This document shows, in pieces, positions 8,621 through 17,535 of a stretch of 43,512 nucleotides of DNA. The notes under the pieces are model-generated. The model ran no database searches. It was not told the origin of the DNA and saw nothing but the letters and a program-made list of their open reading frames with translations. This DNA is from Chitinophagales bacterium (lineage in GTDB: Bacteria; Bacteroidota; Bacteroidia; Chitinophagales; Saprospiraceae), in contig JAAFIM010000027.1 of assembly GCA_013297745.1 (NCBI GenBank), forward strand, positions 1 through 43,512. Direction: 5' to 3'. The position numbers and the translations under genes are program-made. Each line of letters starts with the position of its first letter. The stretch's first letter is position 1.

Positions 8621-8636
8621 AATGAAAAAAGTTAAA

Positions 8637-9905
8637 TTAAATGGAATAATCTATAGCACCCAAAATACCGCGCATCCAAAGTTCGGAGAGTTTTAGCTCA
8701 TTGTTTGGTTTGGTTTTAATCCTTTGGGCGACCGTATGCCCTTTGTCGTTTCGCGAAACTGCAAAAAGGCGTATATTGTCATCGTGTAGGTTTAACCCGT
8801 CCAGAATAGCGGGATTATGGGTGGTGATAAGCATTTGCTTAGTCTGCTCCTCGTTGGCAATTTGGCAAATTGTACGCATTAAGTGAGTGCATAAGTGCGG
8901 GTTTAGACTGCTTTCTATGTTATCTACTGCAAAAAATTGTGGGGTACGTTTGCTAATCAATAAAGCTATGTAAAAAAGCAGATGTAAAACGCCCTCGTTG
9001 GAGTTTTCGGCAGAAAAAACATTGTTGAGGTCTTTTTTGCGCATAAACTTATCTATAAAATAGAGTTTAGATAAACTGCGATTAAGTTTGTAACCTTTTA
9101 ATTTAAGGTTGTTGCTTTCATCTATAAAAAAATCTTCCAACCAAAGCACAAGTTTTTTATACTTGTTTAAAATCTCTTGTTCTTCTTTACTAAAATTAGA
9201 GATTAAAACATCTAAATTTTCTCCAAAAATTCCAAGCGGTTCTTTGTGGCTTTCGTTGGTCATTCCGCGTAAAGCGGGTGTGTTGGGCTGGTAGATAACA
9301 AAATCGTGAAGATAATCAAGAACTTGTTGCTCTTTGGGAGTAAAATTTTCACTTTTTAAAGTATTTATAATTATTTGTAGTTGCTTATCCGCAGTATTAT
9401 TGGGATTAAGAGATATACTTTGCAATAATGGCTGCATAGATGCCATAGCTTTATCAGCTAATAATGCCAAAGTTTCTTTTTGGAAAGTAGAAACTTCTGT
9501 TTGTTGCGATAGGGCAGCCAAAAAAAGCATTAAATCCGCTTGTCTTTGCAGGGCATCCATATCATATTGGTTGCGCCAAACTGTGTGTATGTTATCATTT
9601 TCTTCAGGTATGATGGAAAAATCTGATATGCTTTCTGCTATTTTAATAGAAAAATGTAATTTATGCTCTTCTTTTGAACCAGCAAATGCAGAAGCGGTAA
9701 GTGAAGGTTTTGCTATACGAACCCCTTTTTTTATAAGGTCTTCATTATAAATTTTATTACTTTCTGACGCAGAAACAAACGCAAAGGCTTCCAATATATT
9801 AGACTTACCAGAGCCATTAGCCCCAATAAAAACATTGACGCGGGCTAAGTCTAACTCTAAATGTTTGATAGACTTAAAGTTTTTGACGGAAAAATTTGTT
9901 ATCAT
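8637..9905 (-). CDS. OLD/RloA-like AAA ATPase (SMC-type head)
   Basis: The 422 residues include Walker A GANGSGKS at 28-35, preceded by the ITNFSVKNFKSIKHLELDL entry strand that marks the AAA_15/AAA_21 (RecF/OLD-like) group. A Walker B-type segment, FFAVDNIESSLNP, lies near 324-336, and a switch histidine in LITTHNPAILDGL near 359-368. The middle region is helical and variable. This ATPase belongs with a separate TOPRIM protein rather than a fused one, and its partner gene lies 16 bp downstream, now broken. Such ATPase-TOPRIM pairs (RloA/RloB, AbiL and PARIS-like arrangements) are established antiphage or abortive-infection modules. I infer a defence role by analogy. With the nuclease-like partner lost, the operon is probably inactive. 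Confidence 0.88.
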   Translation of the reverse strand: MITNFSVKNFKSIKHLELDLARVNVFIGANGSGKSNILEAFAFVSASESNKIYNEDLIKKGVRIAKPSLTASAFAGSKEEHKLHFSIKIAESISDFSIIPEENDNIHTVWRNQYDMDALQRQADLMLFLAALSQQTEVSTFQKETLALLADKAMASMQPLLQSISLNPNNTADKQLQIIINTLKSENFTPKEQQVLDYLHDFVIYQPNTPALRGMTNESHKEPLGIFGENLDVLISNFSKEEQEILNKYKKLVLWLEDFFIDESNNLKLKGYKLNRSLSKLYFIDKFMRKKDLNNVFSAENSNEGVLHLLFYIALLISKRTPQFFAVDNIESSLNPHLCTHLMRTICQIANEEQTKQMLITTHNPAILDGLNLHDDNIRLFAVSRNDKGHTVAQRIKTKPNNELKLSELWMRGILGAIDYSI

Positions 9906-9929
9906 AAAAAAGTTGTTTATTTTAAGTTT

Positions 9930-10457
9930 TTATTCAGAAACTTTATTATCTAACCAAACAAATTTGGTTTGAGGGAGCAGACGGCGGAATTTTTGGCGGT
10001 TGCTTTCGCTAAAATTATTGCCAAATAGATAAACTACATCCAATTTTTTCAACTGTTGGATTTCATCGGGCAGGTCGGTGATTTGGTTGTATCTCAAATC
10101 TAGCCGTTCCAAATTGGGCAAAGATAGGACTACTGCGGGCAGGGTTTTAAACTGGTTGTGGCTAAGGTCTATATATTTTAGTTGGGTTAATCCCGCCAAA
10201 TGCGCGGGCAAGTCGCTAAATTGGTTGTAAGAAATATCCAATTCCAACAATGTTTGGAGTTGGCTCAAGCTGGCAGGCAGTTCTTTGAGTTGATTGGAGT
10301 CTGCATATAGCCTTTCTACAACTTTGTAATGGCTTAAATCAGGCAATTGGCTTAGTTTTTGGCAAGAAAGGTTGAGTTCTTTGCTTTGATTATCTGCCGA
10401 TTTTTGGCAAGCGGCGGCTAAAATACAGAGGATAAAAAAGTAAAAAAAATGTCTCAT
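9930..10457 (-). CDS. Leucine-rich-repeat lipoprotein
   Basis: I chose the ATG at 10455-10457, because from there the protein starts MRHFFYFFILCILAAACQK, a compact type II signal peptide with lipobox LAAAC. The longer frame only adds non-coding-looking residues. The mature ~155-residue protein carries about five typical 23-residue leucine-rich repeats, for example LLELDISYNQFSDLPAHLAG, then LKYIDLSHNQFKTLPAVV. It is probably anchored in the outer membrane or periplasm and binds a protein. The divergent neighbour is the TIR-TPR-SDR fusion, and another LRR protein gene follows that one, so the fusion gene lies between two LRR genes. No promoter was identified with confidence. Confidence 0.88.
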   Translation of the reverse strand: MRHFFYFFILCILAAACQKSADNQSKELNLSCQKLSQLPDLSHYKVVERLYADSNQLKELPASLSQLQTLLELDISYNQFSDLPAHLAGLTQLKYIDLSHNQFKTLPAVVLSLPNLERLDLRYNQITDLPDEIQQLKKLDVVYLFGNNFSESNRQKFRRLLPQTKFVWLDNKVSE

Positions 10458-10536
10458 TTGATTTATTTGGGGGCTAAAAATAAGTAAAAAATATAAAAAT
10501 ATATCACAATTGTGCCGCAATAATAACAATTTTTTG

Positions 10537-10544
10537 CAACTTTG
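10537..10544 (+). promoter_or_regulatory. Probable -7 element of the TIR-TPR-SDR gene
   Basis: CAACTTTG followed by CAGCG differs at one base from TAnnTTTG, and its downstream bases match other promoters in this window. It also argues against the TTG at 10542 as a start codon, because that codon lies inside the promoter element. Confidence 0.45.
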
Positions 10545-10601
10545 CAGCGTTTTTTTGATTATAGAGGCAAAAAAAGTGAATTTTTAAACCAATTTATTGA
10601 A

Positions 10602-13112
10602 ATGAATAATATCAATTTATATCTTTTTTATGCAACTCAAAATGCTGAAACTGCGGAAGAGGTAAAAAATTATTTACAAAAATCTGCCTTGACGGTGTGG
10701 GAAAATGTTGATAACGAAACACTTAATCAAGCTATACAGGCAGATAAAAAGTTAAAAATTTTGGTATTGATAAGCGATGATTTTCTAAAAAATGTCCAAA
10801 CTATGCGTTTTGCGCTTTGGTTGGGGCAAACAGAATCTCGCCCGCAAGTGTTGCCCGTTCTATTGTACAATAAACGACAAAAACCAGCAAGTACTGAATA
10901 TGAATGGCAACCTACACAAATTTATACAGTACCAGATACCGTTTATTACCGCGATTATTGGTATCAAGAATGGATACGTTTGCGCAAAAAATTGAATGTA
11001 TGCCCAGAAAGTGAAAAGCCTGATTTGGAAGCTGATATTGCTGTAGCCAAAAAATTGCAGCCTGCTATGAACACCGTTTTGGGTAAATTTAGAGACAACC
11101 AACCTTTGAGTTATCTAAAAATGCAAAATGAAGACTATGCTTTGTTTTGGCAAAGATTTGAATTTGATTTGGATGCTAAAAATCAAGCAGCAACTCAAAC
11201 CGAAAATGCAACGGCTGAAAATACAGTGACCGAAAATACAACAACTGAAAATACAGCGACTGAAAATTCAATCAACGAAAATTCAATCAACGAAAATTCA
11301 ATCAACGAAAATTCCCAATTCCTGCCCGAAGAAGTGGTTGAGGGGTTGGAAGAAAGTGAGTTAGAAACTGAAAATTCTCCCTCTCCGCCCGAAGAAGTGG
11401 TTGGGTTGCTGAACGAAATTTTGGCAGAAAACCATTCGGCTGAAGTAAGCCAAGTCTTAAATCAAATTTTGGAAGAAATAGACCAAGTAGAAACAACCCC
11501 TACTGAATTGGCAAATGATGGGTTTAGTATAGACCAAGAAATTGAAAAAATGGAAAAAGCTTTGCAAAAGGTAGAGCAGTTCCAAACTCAATCAGCCCAT
11601 ACTGAAACCGATAAAATGGCTATTTCAACCCCTCAATCTATAGAAATTCAATCTAATTTAATGGAAAATATAAATTTAAACCCAGAGCAGACCCCTTTAT
11701 TGGGCGATACTCAACCACAGGAGCGAGAATTTGCGCTTGATTTGTCTGCTTTACCCAATGATTTTGATGAAAAGTTGGTATATGAAAATTATCAAATTGC
11801 TGAATTGACGGATTTGGACACTCTTTTTTGTTTGGCAGAAACAGAAAGTGAAGAGGGCGATTTTGTCCACGCCAAAATTTGTTATGAACGCATCTTACAG
11901 ATAGATGCTCAAAACGGGCGGGCTTTGATTTGGTTGGCGCGTTTGCAATATCGTTTTCTAAACAATCCTAAAGCTGCCGAAATTTGTTATAGAAAGGCAA
12001 TTTTATGCAGTGACGAATCAGCGAATTTGTATTATGAATACGCTTTATTGCTTAGTGAGTTGGGTAGTTATCGCCGCGCGGTAGAAAATTTGCACGCTGC
12101 ATTAGAATTAGAACCCGAACACGCTTTATCTTATATAGCTTTGGCCAAGAATATGGCTATTTTACACCAAAACGATTTGGCTAAAATGTATTATTTGCAG
12201 GCTTGTGCTTTAGACGAAAGTTTGAAAACGGTAGAATTAGACCAAGCTTATAAAGTTTTGCGCAAAGCTCCCATTTTGGAAATTCAGGAAGAGCCCAAAG
12301 TGAATAACGAGTTTGAGATTAAGTTGTTGGCTGATACTGAAGAGCAAAAAACGGTCTTGGTCACAGGCGCAACGTCTGGGATAGGGCAAGCAGTAGCAGA
12401 AATTTTTGCTTTGCAGGGGTTCAAACTTATCATAGCGGGGAGAAGAGAAGAGTATTTGCTGCGTTGGCAAGAGAGTTTGGAGCAGCGTTTTAATGCTAAA
12501 ATTTACCCTTTGCATATAGACGTGAGCGACCCACAATCGGTAGAAAATGCGTTTTTATCCTTGCCTGAAGAGTTTAAAAATGTGGATATTTTAATCAATA
12601 ACGCGGGTTTGGCCAAAGGTTTTGGTCCTATCCACGAGGGGAATTTATCCCACTGGAACCAAATGATTGATACCAACCTAAAAGGGATTTTGTATATGAT
12701 AAACAAAATAGCTGCTGGTATGGTGGAGCGTAGAAAAGGGCATATTATCAACGTGGGTAGTGCAGCAGGCAAACAGGTGTATGCAAACGGGGCTGTCTAT
12801 TGTGCAACCAAAGCGGCTGTAGATGCGCTGACTTCAGCGATGCGGTTGGATTTGTACCCACACAACGTGCGCGTGTCGGCTGTGCATCCCGGCGCGGTAG
12901 AAGATACCGAATTTTCTTTAGTGCGGTACGAAGATGAAGAAAAAGCGAAAATTTACGACAAATTCAAACCTTTGGCTGCTTACGATGTGGCGGAGATGAT
13001 TTATTATATCGCTACCCGCCCCGCTTATGTCAACGTGCAAGAGGTGTTGATGTTTTCTACCCAGCAAGGCAGCACTTATGCTATAGATAAAAGCGGCAGA
13101 GACGACAAATAA
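10602..13112 (+). CDS. TIR-like / TPR / short-chain dehydrogenase fusion protein
   Basis: I used the ATG at 10602 (836 residues). Residues ~3-92 have the strand-helix rhythm of a TIR domain: INLYLFYATQN, a helix, LTVWENV, then LKILVLISDDFLKN and VLPVLLYN. The glutamate usual in NADase-active TIRs is not obvious. Residues ~195-240 are Thr/Asn/Glu low complexity built on a 15-bp DNA repeat (TENTA, NENSI), and the linker reaches ~395. TPR helices fill ~399-555. From ~582 to the end is a complete classical SDR: TGATSGIG cofactor loop, NNAG, a serine in VGSAAG, and the YCATK active site, closest in style to the YdfG 3-hydroxy-acid dehydrogenases. The SDR appears intact. The combined architecture is unfamiliar to me, and I cannot assign a substrate. 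Confidence 0.82.
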   Translation: MNNINLYLFYATQNAETAEEVKNYLQKSALTVWENVDNETLNQAIQADKKLKILVLISDDFLKNVQTMRFALWLGQTESRPQVLPVLLYNKRQKPASTEYEWQPTQIYTVPDTVYYRDYWYQEWIRLRKKLNVCPESEKPDLEADIAVAKKLQPAMNTVLGKFRDNQPLSYLKMQNEDYALFWQRFEFDLDAKNQAATQTENATAENTVTENTTTENTATENSINENSINENSINENSQFLPEEVVEGLEESELETENSPSPPEEVVGLLNEILAENHSAEVSQVLNQILEEIDQVETTPTELANDGFSIDQEIEKMEKALQKVEQFQTQSAHTETDKMAISTPQSIEIQSNLMENINLNPEQTPLLGDTQPQEREFALDLSALPNDFDEKLVYENYQIAELTDLDTLFCLAETESEEGDFVHAKICYERILQIDAQNGRALIWLARLQYRFLNNPKAAEICYRKAILCSDESANLYYEYALLLSELGSYRRAVENLHAALELEPEHALSYIALAKNMAILHQNDLAKMYYLQACALDESLKTVELDQAYKVLRKAPILEIQEEPKVNNEFEIKLLADTEEQKTVLVTGATSGIGQAVAEIFALQGFKLIIAGRREEYLLRWQESLEQRFNAKIYPLHIDVSDPQSVENAFLSLPEEFKNVDILINNAGLAKGFGPIHEGNLSHWNQMIDTNLKGILYMINKIAAGMVERRKGHIINVGSAAGKQVYANGAVYCATKAAVDALTSAMRLDLYPHNVRVSAVHPGAVEDTEFSLVRYEDEEKAKIYDKFKPLAAYDVAEMIYYIATRPAYVNVQEVLMFSTQQGSTYAIDKSGRDDK

Positions 13113-13142
13113 ACTTTTTGGATAAATGCTAAAAACTCGCTT

Positions 13143-13982
13143 ATGACCAACTATAGCGGCGAAATTCTCCGATTATTGTGTAGCAGCCAAGCCGATAATA
13201 TACAATTGGCTGAATTGTTGGCGCAAAGTCAGGGTTTGGATATAAAAAAAATTATAAAAAAAGCAGGCTATCACGATTTATGTATAGTAGCTCCTACGGA
13301 TTTTTTGCGCACGCGAATACTGGGTCAAGGCAATGATATTAAAAAATTGCCCCCAATGCTGCCCGCTTGCGCGGAAATTTTATATCTGAACGAAAACAGG
13401 CTAAAAGAGTTGATTTTGCCCCCTATGCCCAACCTCAAGCACTTGGATTGTGGTCAGAATAAACTAACCAAAATTGCCAATTTGCCCCCAACGCTGGAGG
13501 AATTTTATTGTGAAGATAATAAACTCACCGAATTGCCCCCTTTGCCTAGCGGGTTGAAAAACTTGGTTTGCAGCGGGAATTTGCTCACCCAATTGCCCCC
13601 TTTGCCGCTTATGTTGGAAACGCTGGAGTGTAATTATAACAAATTAACCCATTTGCCCGATTTGTCGCCGAATAAAAAGGTTCTGTTTGAGTTGTATTGC
13701 GAACATAACCAATTGGCCGAGTTGCCGTTTATGGATGAAAGTTTTGAGTTGAACGATTTGCATTGTGGTTATAATAAAATCTGCCATTTGCCCGTGACGC
13801 TTCCCGCCAATTTGTGGAGTTTGAACTGCCAATACAACCATATTCAAACCATACCCGAATTGCCAGACAATTTAAACTATTTGGACTGTTTTGCCAACCC
13901 AATCAAAAAACTGCCTTTTGTGTCAGAGAAGGTGATATTGAACGCAGCCAAAAAACTACTTAAAAACCCACCCAAAAAATAA
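13143..13982 (+). CDS. Leucine-rich-repeat protein, 20-residue LPP-type repeats
   Basis: The 279 residues start at an ATG 30 bp after the fusion gene, so the two are probably cotranscribed. There is no signal peptide. Residues ~1-65 are a helical lead (AELLAQSQGLDIKKIIKKAG). From ~66 to 260 run about nine repeats of 20-21 residues such as LKHLDCGQNKLTKIANLPP and LEEFYCEDNKLTELPPLP. Their cysteine-asparagine pattern (L-x-C-x-x-N-x-L-T-x-LP) is like the LRRs of bacterial effectors and Bacteroidota proteins. A cytoplasmic protein-binding role is likely. Its position beside a TIR-like protein suggests a functional partner, but this is inference only. Confidence 0.88.
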   Translation: MTNYSGEILRLLCSSQADNIQLAELLAQSQGLDIKKIIKKAGYHDLCIVAPTDFLRTRILGQGNDIKKLPPMLPACAEILYLNENRLKELILPPMPNLKHLDCGQNKLTKIANLPPTLEEFYCEDNKLTELPPLPSGLKNLVCSGNLLTQLPPLPLMLETLECNYNKLTHLPDLSPNKKVLFELYCEHNQLAELPFMDESFELNDLHCGYNKICHLPVTLPANLWSLNCQYNHIQTIPELPDNLNYLDCFANPIKKLPFVSEKVILNAAKKLLKNPPKK

Positions 13983-14009
13983 GAATTCTTACCTCAAATA
14001 AAATTTAAA

Positions 14010-16634
14010 ATGAAAACAACCATCGAAAAAATCCTCCATTCTACGCGCCAGTTGGTAGTTCCTGCTACTGTTTGGGCGTTGAGCATTGCGCAGGGCTATT
14101 CGCAAACTATTTTAGAACAAGCCAAACAAGCCTTTGCGGTGCGCAATTATCGCCAAGCTATAGCACTTTATGAGCAAGGTATGTCAAAAGAAGCGGCAAC
14201 GATAGAGGCACAAAATACTTTAGCCCAATGTTATCTGGTGATGAATCAGCCCGACCGTGCTGCTATGTGGTTTGACAAAGCTATGCGCAATCCCGAAGCT
14301 ATGGCAATGTATCCACTTTTGCCCCTTTATTATGGCTTGAGTCTGAATATGAAAGGCGAGTATCAACAAGCCAAAACAGCTTTTAGCAAATTAGCGCCTC
14401 AATACCAAGCCACGATGGAAAAATTGCTGTCTGCTGCCGATTTTGCTGAAAATTATAAGAACAAAAATAGCATTTATGTGGTCAAAAACGAAACAGGGTT
14501 AAACTCTGAAAAAGCCGATTTTGCCCCAGCTTTTTACCAAAATAAGTTGATTTTTACCTCGTCGCGCACGGTGGAAATTATGGGTGGCTATTCTGACGCT
14601 ACAACCAACATACAATATATTGTGGATAGAAATGGGATGAATTTGAGCGCGCCCAAAACCATCTCTTCGCCTGACGATTTGAGCAAAAACACCAACACAA
14701 GCCCCGTATCATACAGCAAAGATGGCAGCAGGGTGGCTTATATGATAAACACGTTCAATGATGGAGTGCGTCATTTGCCTGTATTCAATTTGCGTTCGGG
14801 TGAGCTGGAGTTTGCTAGCACAGGCGGTTCGCCAGAATGGGGGCGGGGAGCAGAACAACCTTTCCCACATTTCAAACAAGATGGGGTTGTGGTTGGCTTT
14901 CCTAGCCTTTCGGCTGACGGAAAAACCTTATATTTTTCTTGCAATTCCAACGCTGGTTATGGCGGTTTTGATATTTATGTGAGTTTTTGGGAAAATGGCA
15001 ATTGGTCAGAACCTCAAAATTTAGGCCCCAATATCAATACGATGGGGGATGAGGTAAGCCCTTTTATAGCTGATGATGGTAAAATATATTTTTCCTCCAA
15101 TTTTCACAAAGGTTTTGGCGGCTATGATGTATATTGCGCAACCTTAGAAGCCAATACTTGGAAATCGGTTAGAAGTTTAGGCGCAGGGGTTAATTCACCC
15201 GCCGACGATTTATACTTTATATTTGATGATGCCAATAATTTGGGATATTTTGCCTCCAATCGTCAAGAATCACAGGGCGATTATGATATTTATAGCGCAA
15301 AATTGACCGGGAATGAAAATTTATTGCCTTTTGTCTTGGATAGAGAAAGTGCTGATGCTATAGTGGTTTATCCCAAAACCAATAATAACAATGGCAATGT
15401 GGTGAATAATGATAATAAATTCAACCCCAAACCTAATCCCAATCCCAGCAATAACCCCAATTCTAATCCGAATGGCAGCAATCCGCGCGGGGTTAATAAT
15501 AACACCAAACCAAATACCAATCCTGAAGAAGCTCCTTGCGCGCTTAATTTTTATATAGGGGCAATTATGGAAAATAATAGCAAAACTCCCATAATTGATG
15601 CCAGCGTTTATGTCAAAAATTTGGGAACGATGCAAAAGGAAAAAGTTCAAACCAACAAATTTGGGGAGTACTCGCTTATTTTAGAACCTATGAGCGAATA
15701 TCTGCTGGTGGTTTCTAAATCGGGATTTGAAAATGAAACATTCCAAGTTCAAACTAAATCGGGAGGGCAAAAAACTTTATTGGGAACTCGTTACTTGCGC
15801 CGTGCAGGCACTACCAATAGCGAAACTGACGTCTTTGGCGATGTGGAGTTCAATAACAATAATACAAACCCAAATCCAACCAATTACATAGACAATCAAA
15901 GCTTAAAACCAGCCACACAAAAGTTTTCGCGCCAAAATCCTAACTTAAATGCTAATCTGCCCAACGAAGGTTATGTTATACAAGTGGGTATTTTTAGCCG
16001 CTTATCCGAATCCGCTTTGGATAAGTTAGCCCAATACGGCAATGTCACCACAGAACCCCGAAATATGCTCACAGCTTATAAAGTGGGTACTTTTGCGGAT
16101 AAACAACACGCCGCCCAGATATTGGCAGAGTTGAAAAAAGAAGGCTACACAGAGGCTTGGCAAAAAACGGTACCCATCGACAATAAAACATTGGCGGGCA
16201 AATTGGCTAGTTCTTCACAAGTGATATTTCCTCCTACAGCCAACGAAACTCCAGTGGTCAATAACAACACAAGTACCCCTATCAAAGAAAATACTTATGC
16301 TAATTGGGCTGACAACCAAACTAAAACCAATTGGGAATCTGATAATAAAACAGCTAATAATAAACCTGTTGTTGCCAATAAATCGGTAGAGTACAAAGTC
16401 CAATTAGGTGCATTTAAAGAACCAGAAAAGGTGAGTTTTAACAATCTCGCTGACCTTGCGCCTATCGAAAAACAACTTAATCCCAACGGACTGACCTATT
16501 TTTATCTTTCGGGCTTCGAAACCCTAAATGCAGCCCAACAAGCCAAAGACCGCGCAGCCGCCCGTGGGGTGCAGGCGCCTTTTGTGGTGGGGTTTAAGAA
16601 TGGCAATCGGGTAGCATTGGCAGAGATAAAATAG
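14010..16634 (+). CDS. TPR-PD40 propeller protein with two SPOR domains
   Basis: This 874-residue envelope protein begins with a signal sequence ending near AQGYSQ. TPR helices follow (~30-145), then PD40/WD40-like propeller repeats (~160-440) with repeated motifs such as LYFSCNSNAGYGGFDIYVS and IYFSSNFHKGFGGYDVYCA. Next come an Asn/Pro-rich linker (~450-505), a CarboxypepD-regulatory-like beta module (~509-600) and two SPOR-type domains (~653-720 and ~792-874). The front half matches the PorE-type proteins linked to the type IX secretion apparatus, but the usual C-terminal OmpA peptidoglycan-binding domain is replaced by SPOR domains, which bind denuded peptidoglycan. I infer a cell-wall-bound periplasmic or outer-membrane protein. 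The start is 28 bp after the LRR gene. Confidence 0.85.
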   Translation: MKTTIEKILHSTRQLVVPATVWALSIAQGYSQTILEQAKQAFAVRNYRQAIALYEQGMSKEAATIEAQNTLAQCYLVMNQPDRAAMWFDKAMRNPEAMAMYPLLPLYYGLSLNMKGEYQQAKTAFSKLAPQYQATMEKLLSAADFAENYKNKNSIYVVKNETGLNSEKADFAPAFYQNKLIFTSSRTVEIMGGYSDATTNIQYIVDRNGMNLSAPKTISSPDDLSKNTNTSPVSYSKDGSRVAYMINTFNDGVRHLPVFNLRSGELEFASTGGSPEWGRGAEQPFPHFKQDGVVVGFPSLSADGKTLYFSCNSNAGYGGFDIYVSFWENGNWSEPQNLGPNINTMGDEVSPFIADDGKIYFSSNFHKGFGGYDVYCATLEANTWKSVRSLGAGVNSPADDLYFIFDDANNLGYFASNRQESQGDYDIYSAKLTGNENLLPFVLDRESADAIVVYPKTNNNNGNVVNNDNKFNPKPNPNPSNNPNSNPNGSNPRGVNNNTKPNTNPEEAPCALNFYIGAIMENNSKTPIIDASVYVKNLGTMQKEKVQTNKFGEYSLILEPMSEYLLVVSKSGFENETFQVQTKSGGQKTLLGTRYLRRAGTTNSETDVFGDVEFNNNNTNPNPTNYIDNQSLKPATQKFSRQNPNLNANLPNEGYVIQVGIFSRLSESALDKLAQYGNVTTEPRNMLTAYKVGTFADKQHAAQILAELKKEGYTEAWQKTVPIDNKTLAGKLASSSQVIFPPTANETPVVNNNTSTPIKENTYANWADNQTKTNWESDNKTANNKPVVANKSVEYKVQLGAFKEPEKVSFNNLADLAPIEKQLNPNGLTYFYLSGFETLNAAQQAKDRAAARGVQAPFVVGFKNGNRVALAEIK

Positions 16635-16724
16635 CAAAATTTGGCAAAAAGCTTAGTAATCCAACTTTTTTATACAAAAACACTAAAAAAAATAGGCAAA
16701 AGTGGTTTTTTTTGAAAAAAAAAT

Positions 16725-16754
16725 TGGCTGTTTGGAAATAATAAAATAACTTTG
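16725..16754 (+). promoter_or_regulatory. infC promoter
   Basis: TTG at 16725-16727 and TAACTTTG at 16747-16754 are separated by 19 bp and followed by CAGCCG. This gives a ~70-nt leader before the TTG start codon. Confidence 0.75.
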
Positions 16755-16824
16755 CAGCCGATAACATAAAAACTTTCGGTTTTTTTTAACCACTTTCATT
16801 TTTTTTAATCAAACATTTTTTTTC

Positions 16825-17454
16825 TTGGCAAAATTAGATAGAAACAAACCCACTGCCCCCGAACATCGCCTTAATGAGCAAATTCGAGTGGTAGAAATTC
16901 GCCTTGTAGGCGAGCCCGAAGAGTTGCAAGCTATGTCCCAGCAATTGGGCGAAACGGTAGAAATCGGCATCCATTATACCCGCAAAATATTGGATTGGGC
17001 AGAGAAATTGGCTTTAGATTTAATAGAAATCTCTCCCAATGCTGCTCCGCCAGTCTGTCGGTTGATGGATTACAAAAAGTTCTTGTATGACCGCAAAAAG
17101 CGCGAAAAAGAACAAAAATCAAAACAGGTTAAGGTCGTATTGAAAGAAATTCGGTTTAGCCCTAATACTGACGACCACGATTTTGAGTTTAAGTTAAAAC
17201 ACGCCCAAAATTTTTTGGAAGAAGGCTCTAAAGTCAAAACTTATGTCCAATTCAAAGGACGTTCCATAGTGTTTAAAGATAGAGGTTTTGATTTGTTATC
17301 CCGATTTTTGAAAGGCTTGGCTGAATTTGGAGACCCTGATTATCCACCCAAATTGGAAGAGCGCAGGATGCATTGCACGATTAGCCCCAAAAAAGTAATT
17401 AAGAAAAAAGTTGATGCTTTGGAAGACATTAGCAAAGAACCAGCTAAAGATTAA
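16825..17454 (+). CDS. infC: Translation initiation factor IF-3
   Basis: The 209 residues cover both IF-3 domains. The N-domain contains EHRLNEQIRVVEIRLVGE and LALDLIEISPNAAPPVCRLMDYKKFLYD. The C-domain contains VKEIRFSPN-type, HDFEFKLKHAQNFLEEGSKV and RMHCTISPKK segments. IF-3 binds the 30S subunit and checks start-codon and initiator-tRNA pairing. The start taken here is TTG at 16825, giving MAKLDRNK. An in-frame ATT at 16798 is a second possibility. No in-frame ATG lies near the N-terminus. A non-ATG start is typical of infC, where it supports feedback control by IF-3 itself. The usual partners rpmI and rplT do not follow; a terminator at 17470 ends the unit. Confidence 0.96.
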   Translation: MAKLDRNKPTAPEHRLNEQIRVVEIRLVGEPEELQAMSQQLGETVEIGIHYTRKILDWAEKLALDLIEISPNAAPPVCRLMDYKKFLYDRKKREKEQKSKQVKVVLKEIRFSPNTDDHDFEFKLKHAQNFLEEGSKVKTYVQFKGRSIVFKDRGFDLLSRFLKGLAEFGDPDYPPKLEERRMHCTISPKKVIKKKVDALEDISKEPAKD

Positions 17455-17469
17455 AGAATAAATGTTTAT

Positions 17470-17504
17470 AGCCTAATAACTTTTTGCGGTTATTAGGCTT
17501 TTTC
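17470..17504 (+). terminator. Rho-independent terminator after infC
   Basis: AGCCTAATAAC (17470-17480) pairs perfectly with GTTATTAGGCT (17489-17499) around an 8-base loop, followed by TTTTTC. Confidence 0.9.
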
Positions 17505-17535
17505 TTTCCAATTATGTTAATAAAATAGCTTTTCT

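Noticed and set aside
7679-9905. PARIS (AriA/AriB) system
   Set aside because: The TOPRIM partner looks like DUF4276/RloB rather than the DUF4435 protein of PARIS.
10542-10601. TTG start of the fusion gene, giving 20 more residues
   Set aside because: The codon lies inside a probable -7 element, and the ATG at 10602 starts exactly at the first TIR-like strand.
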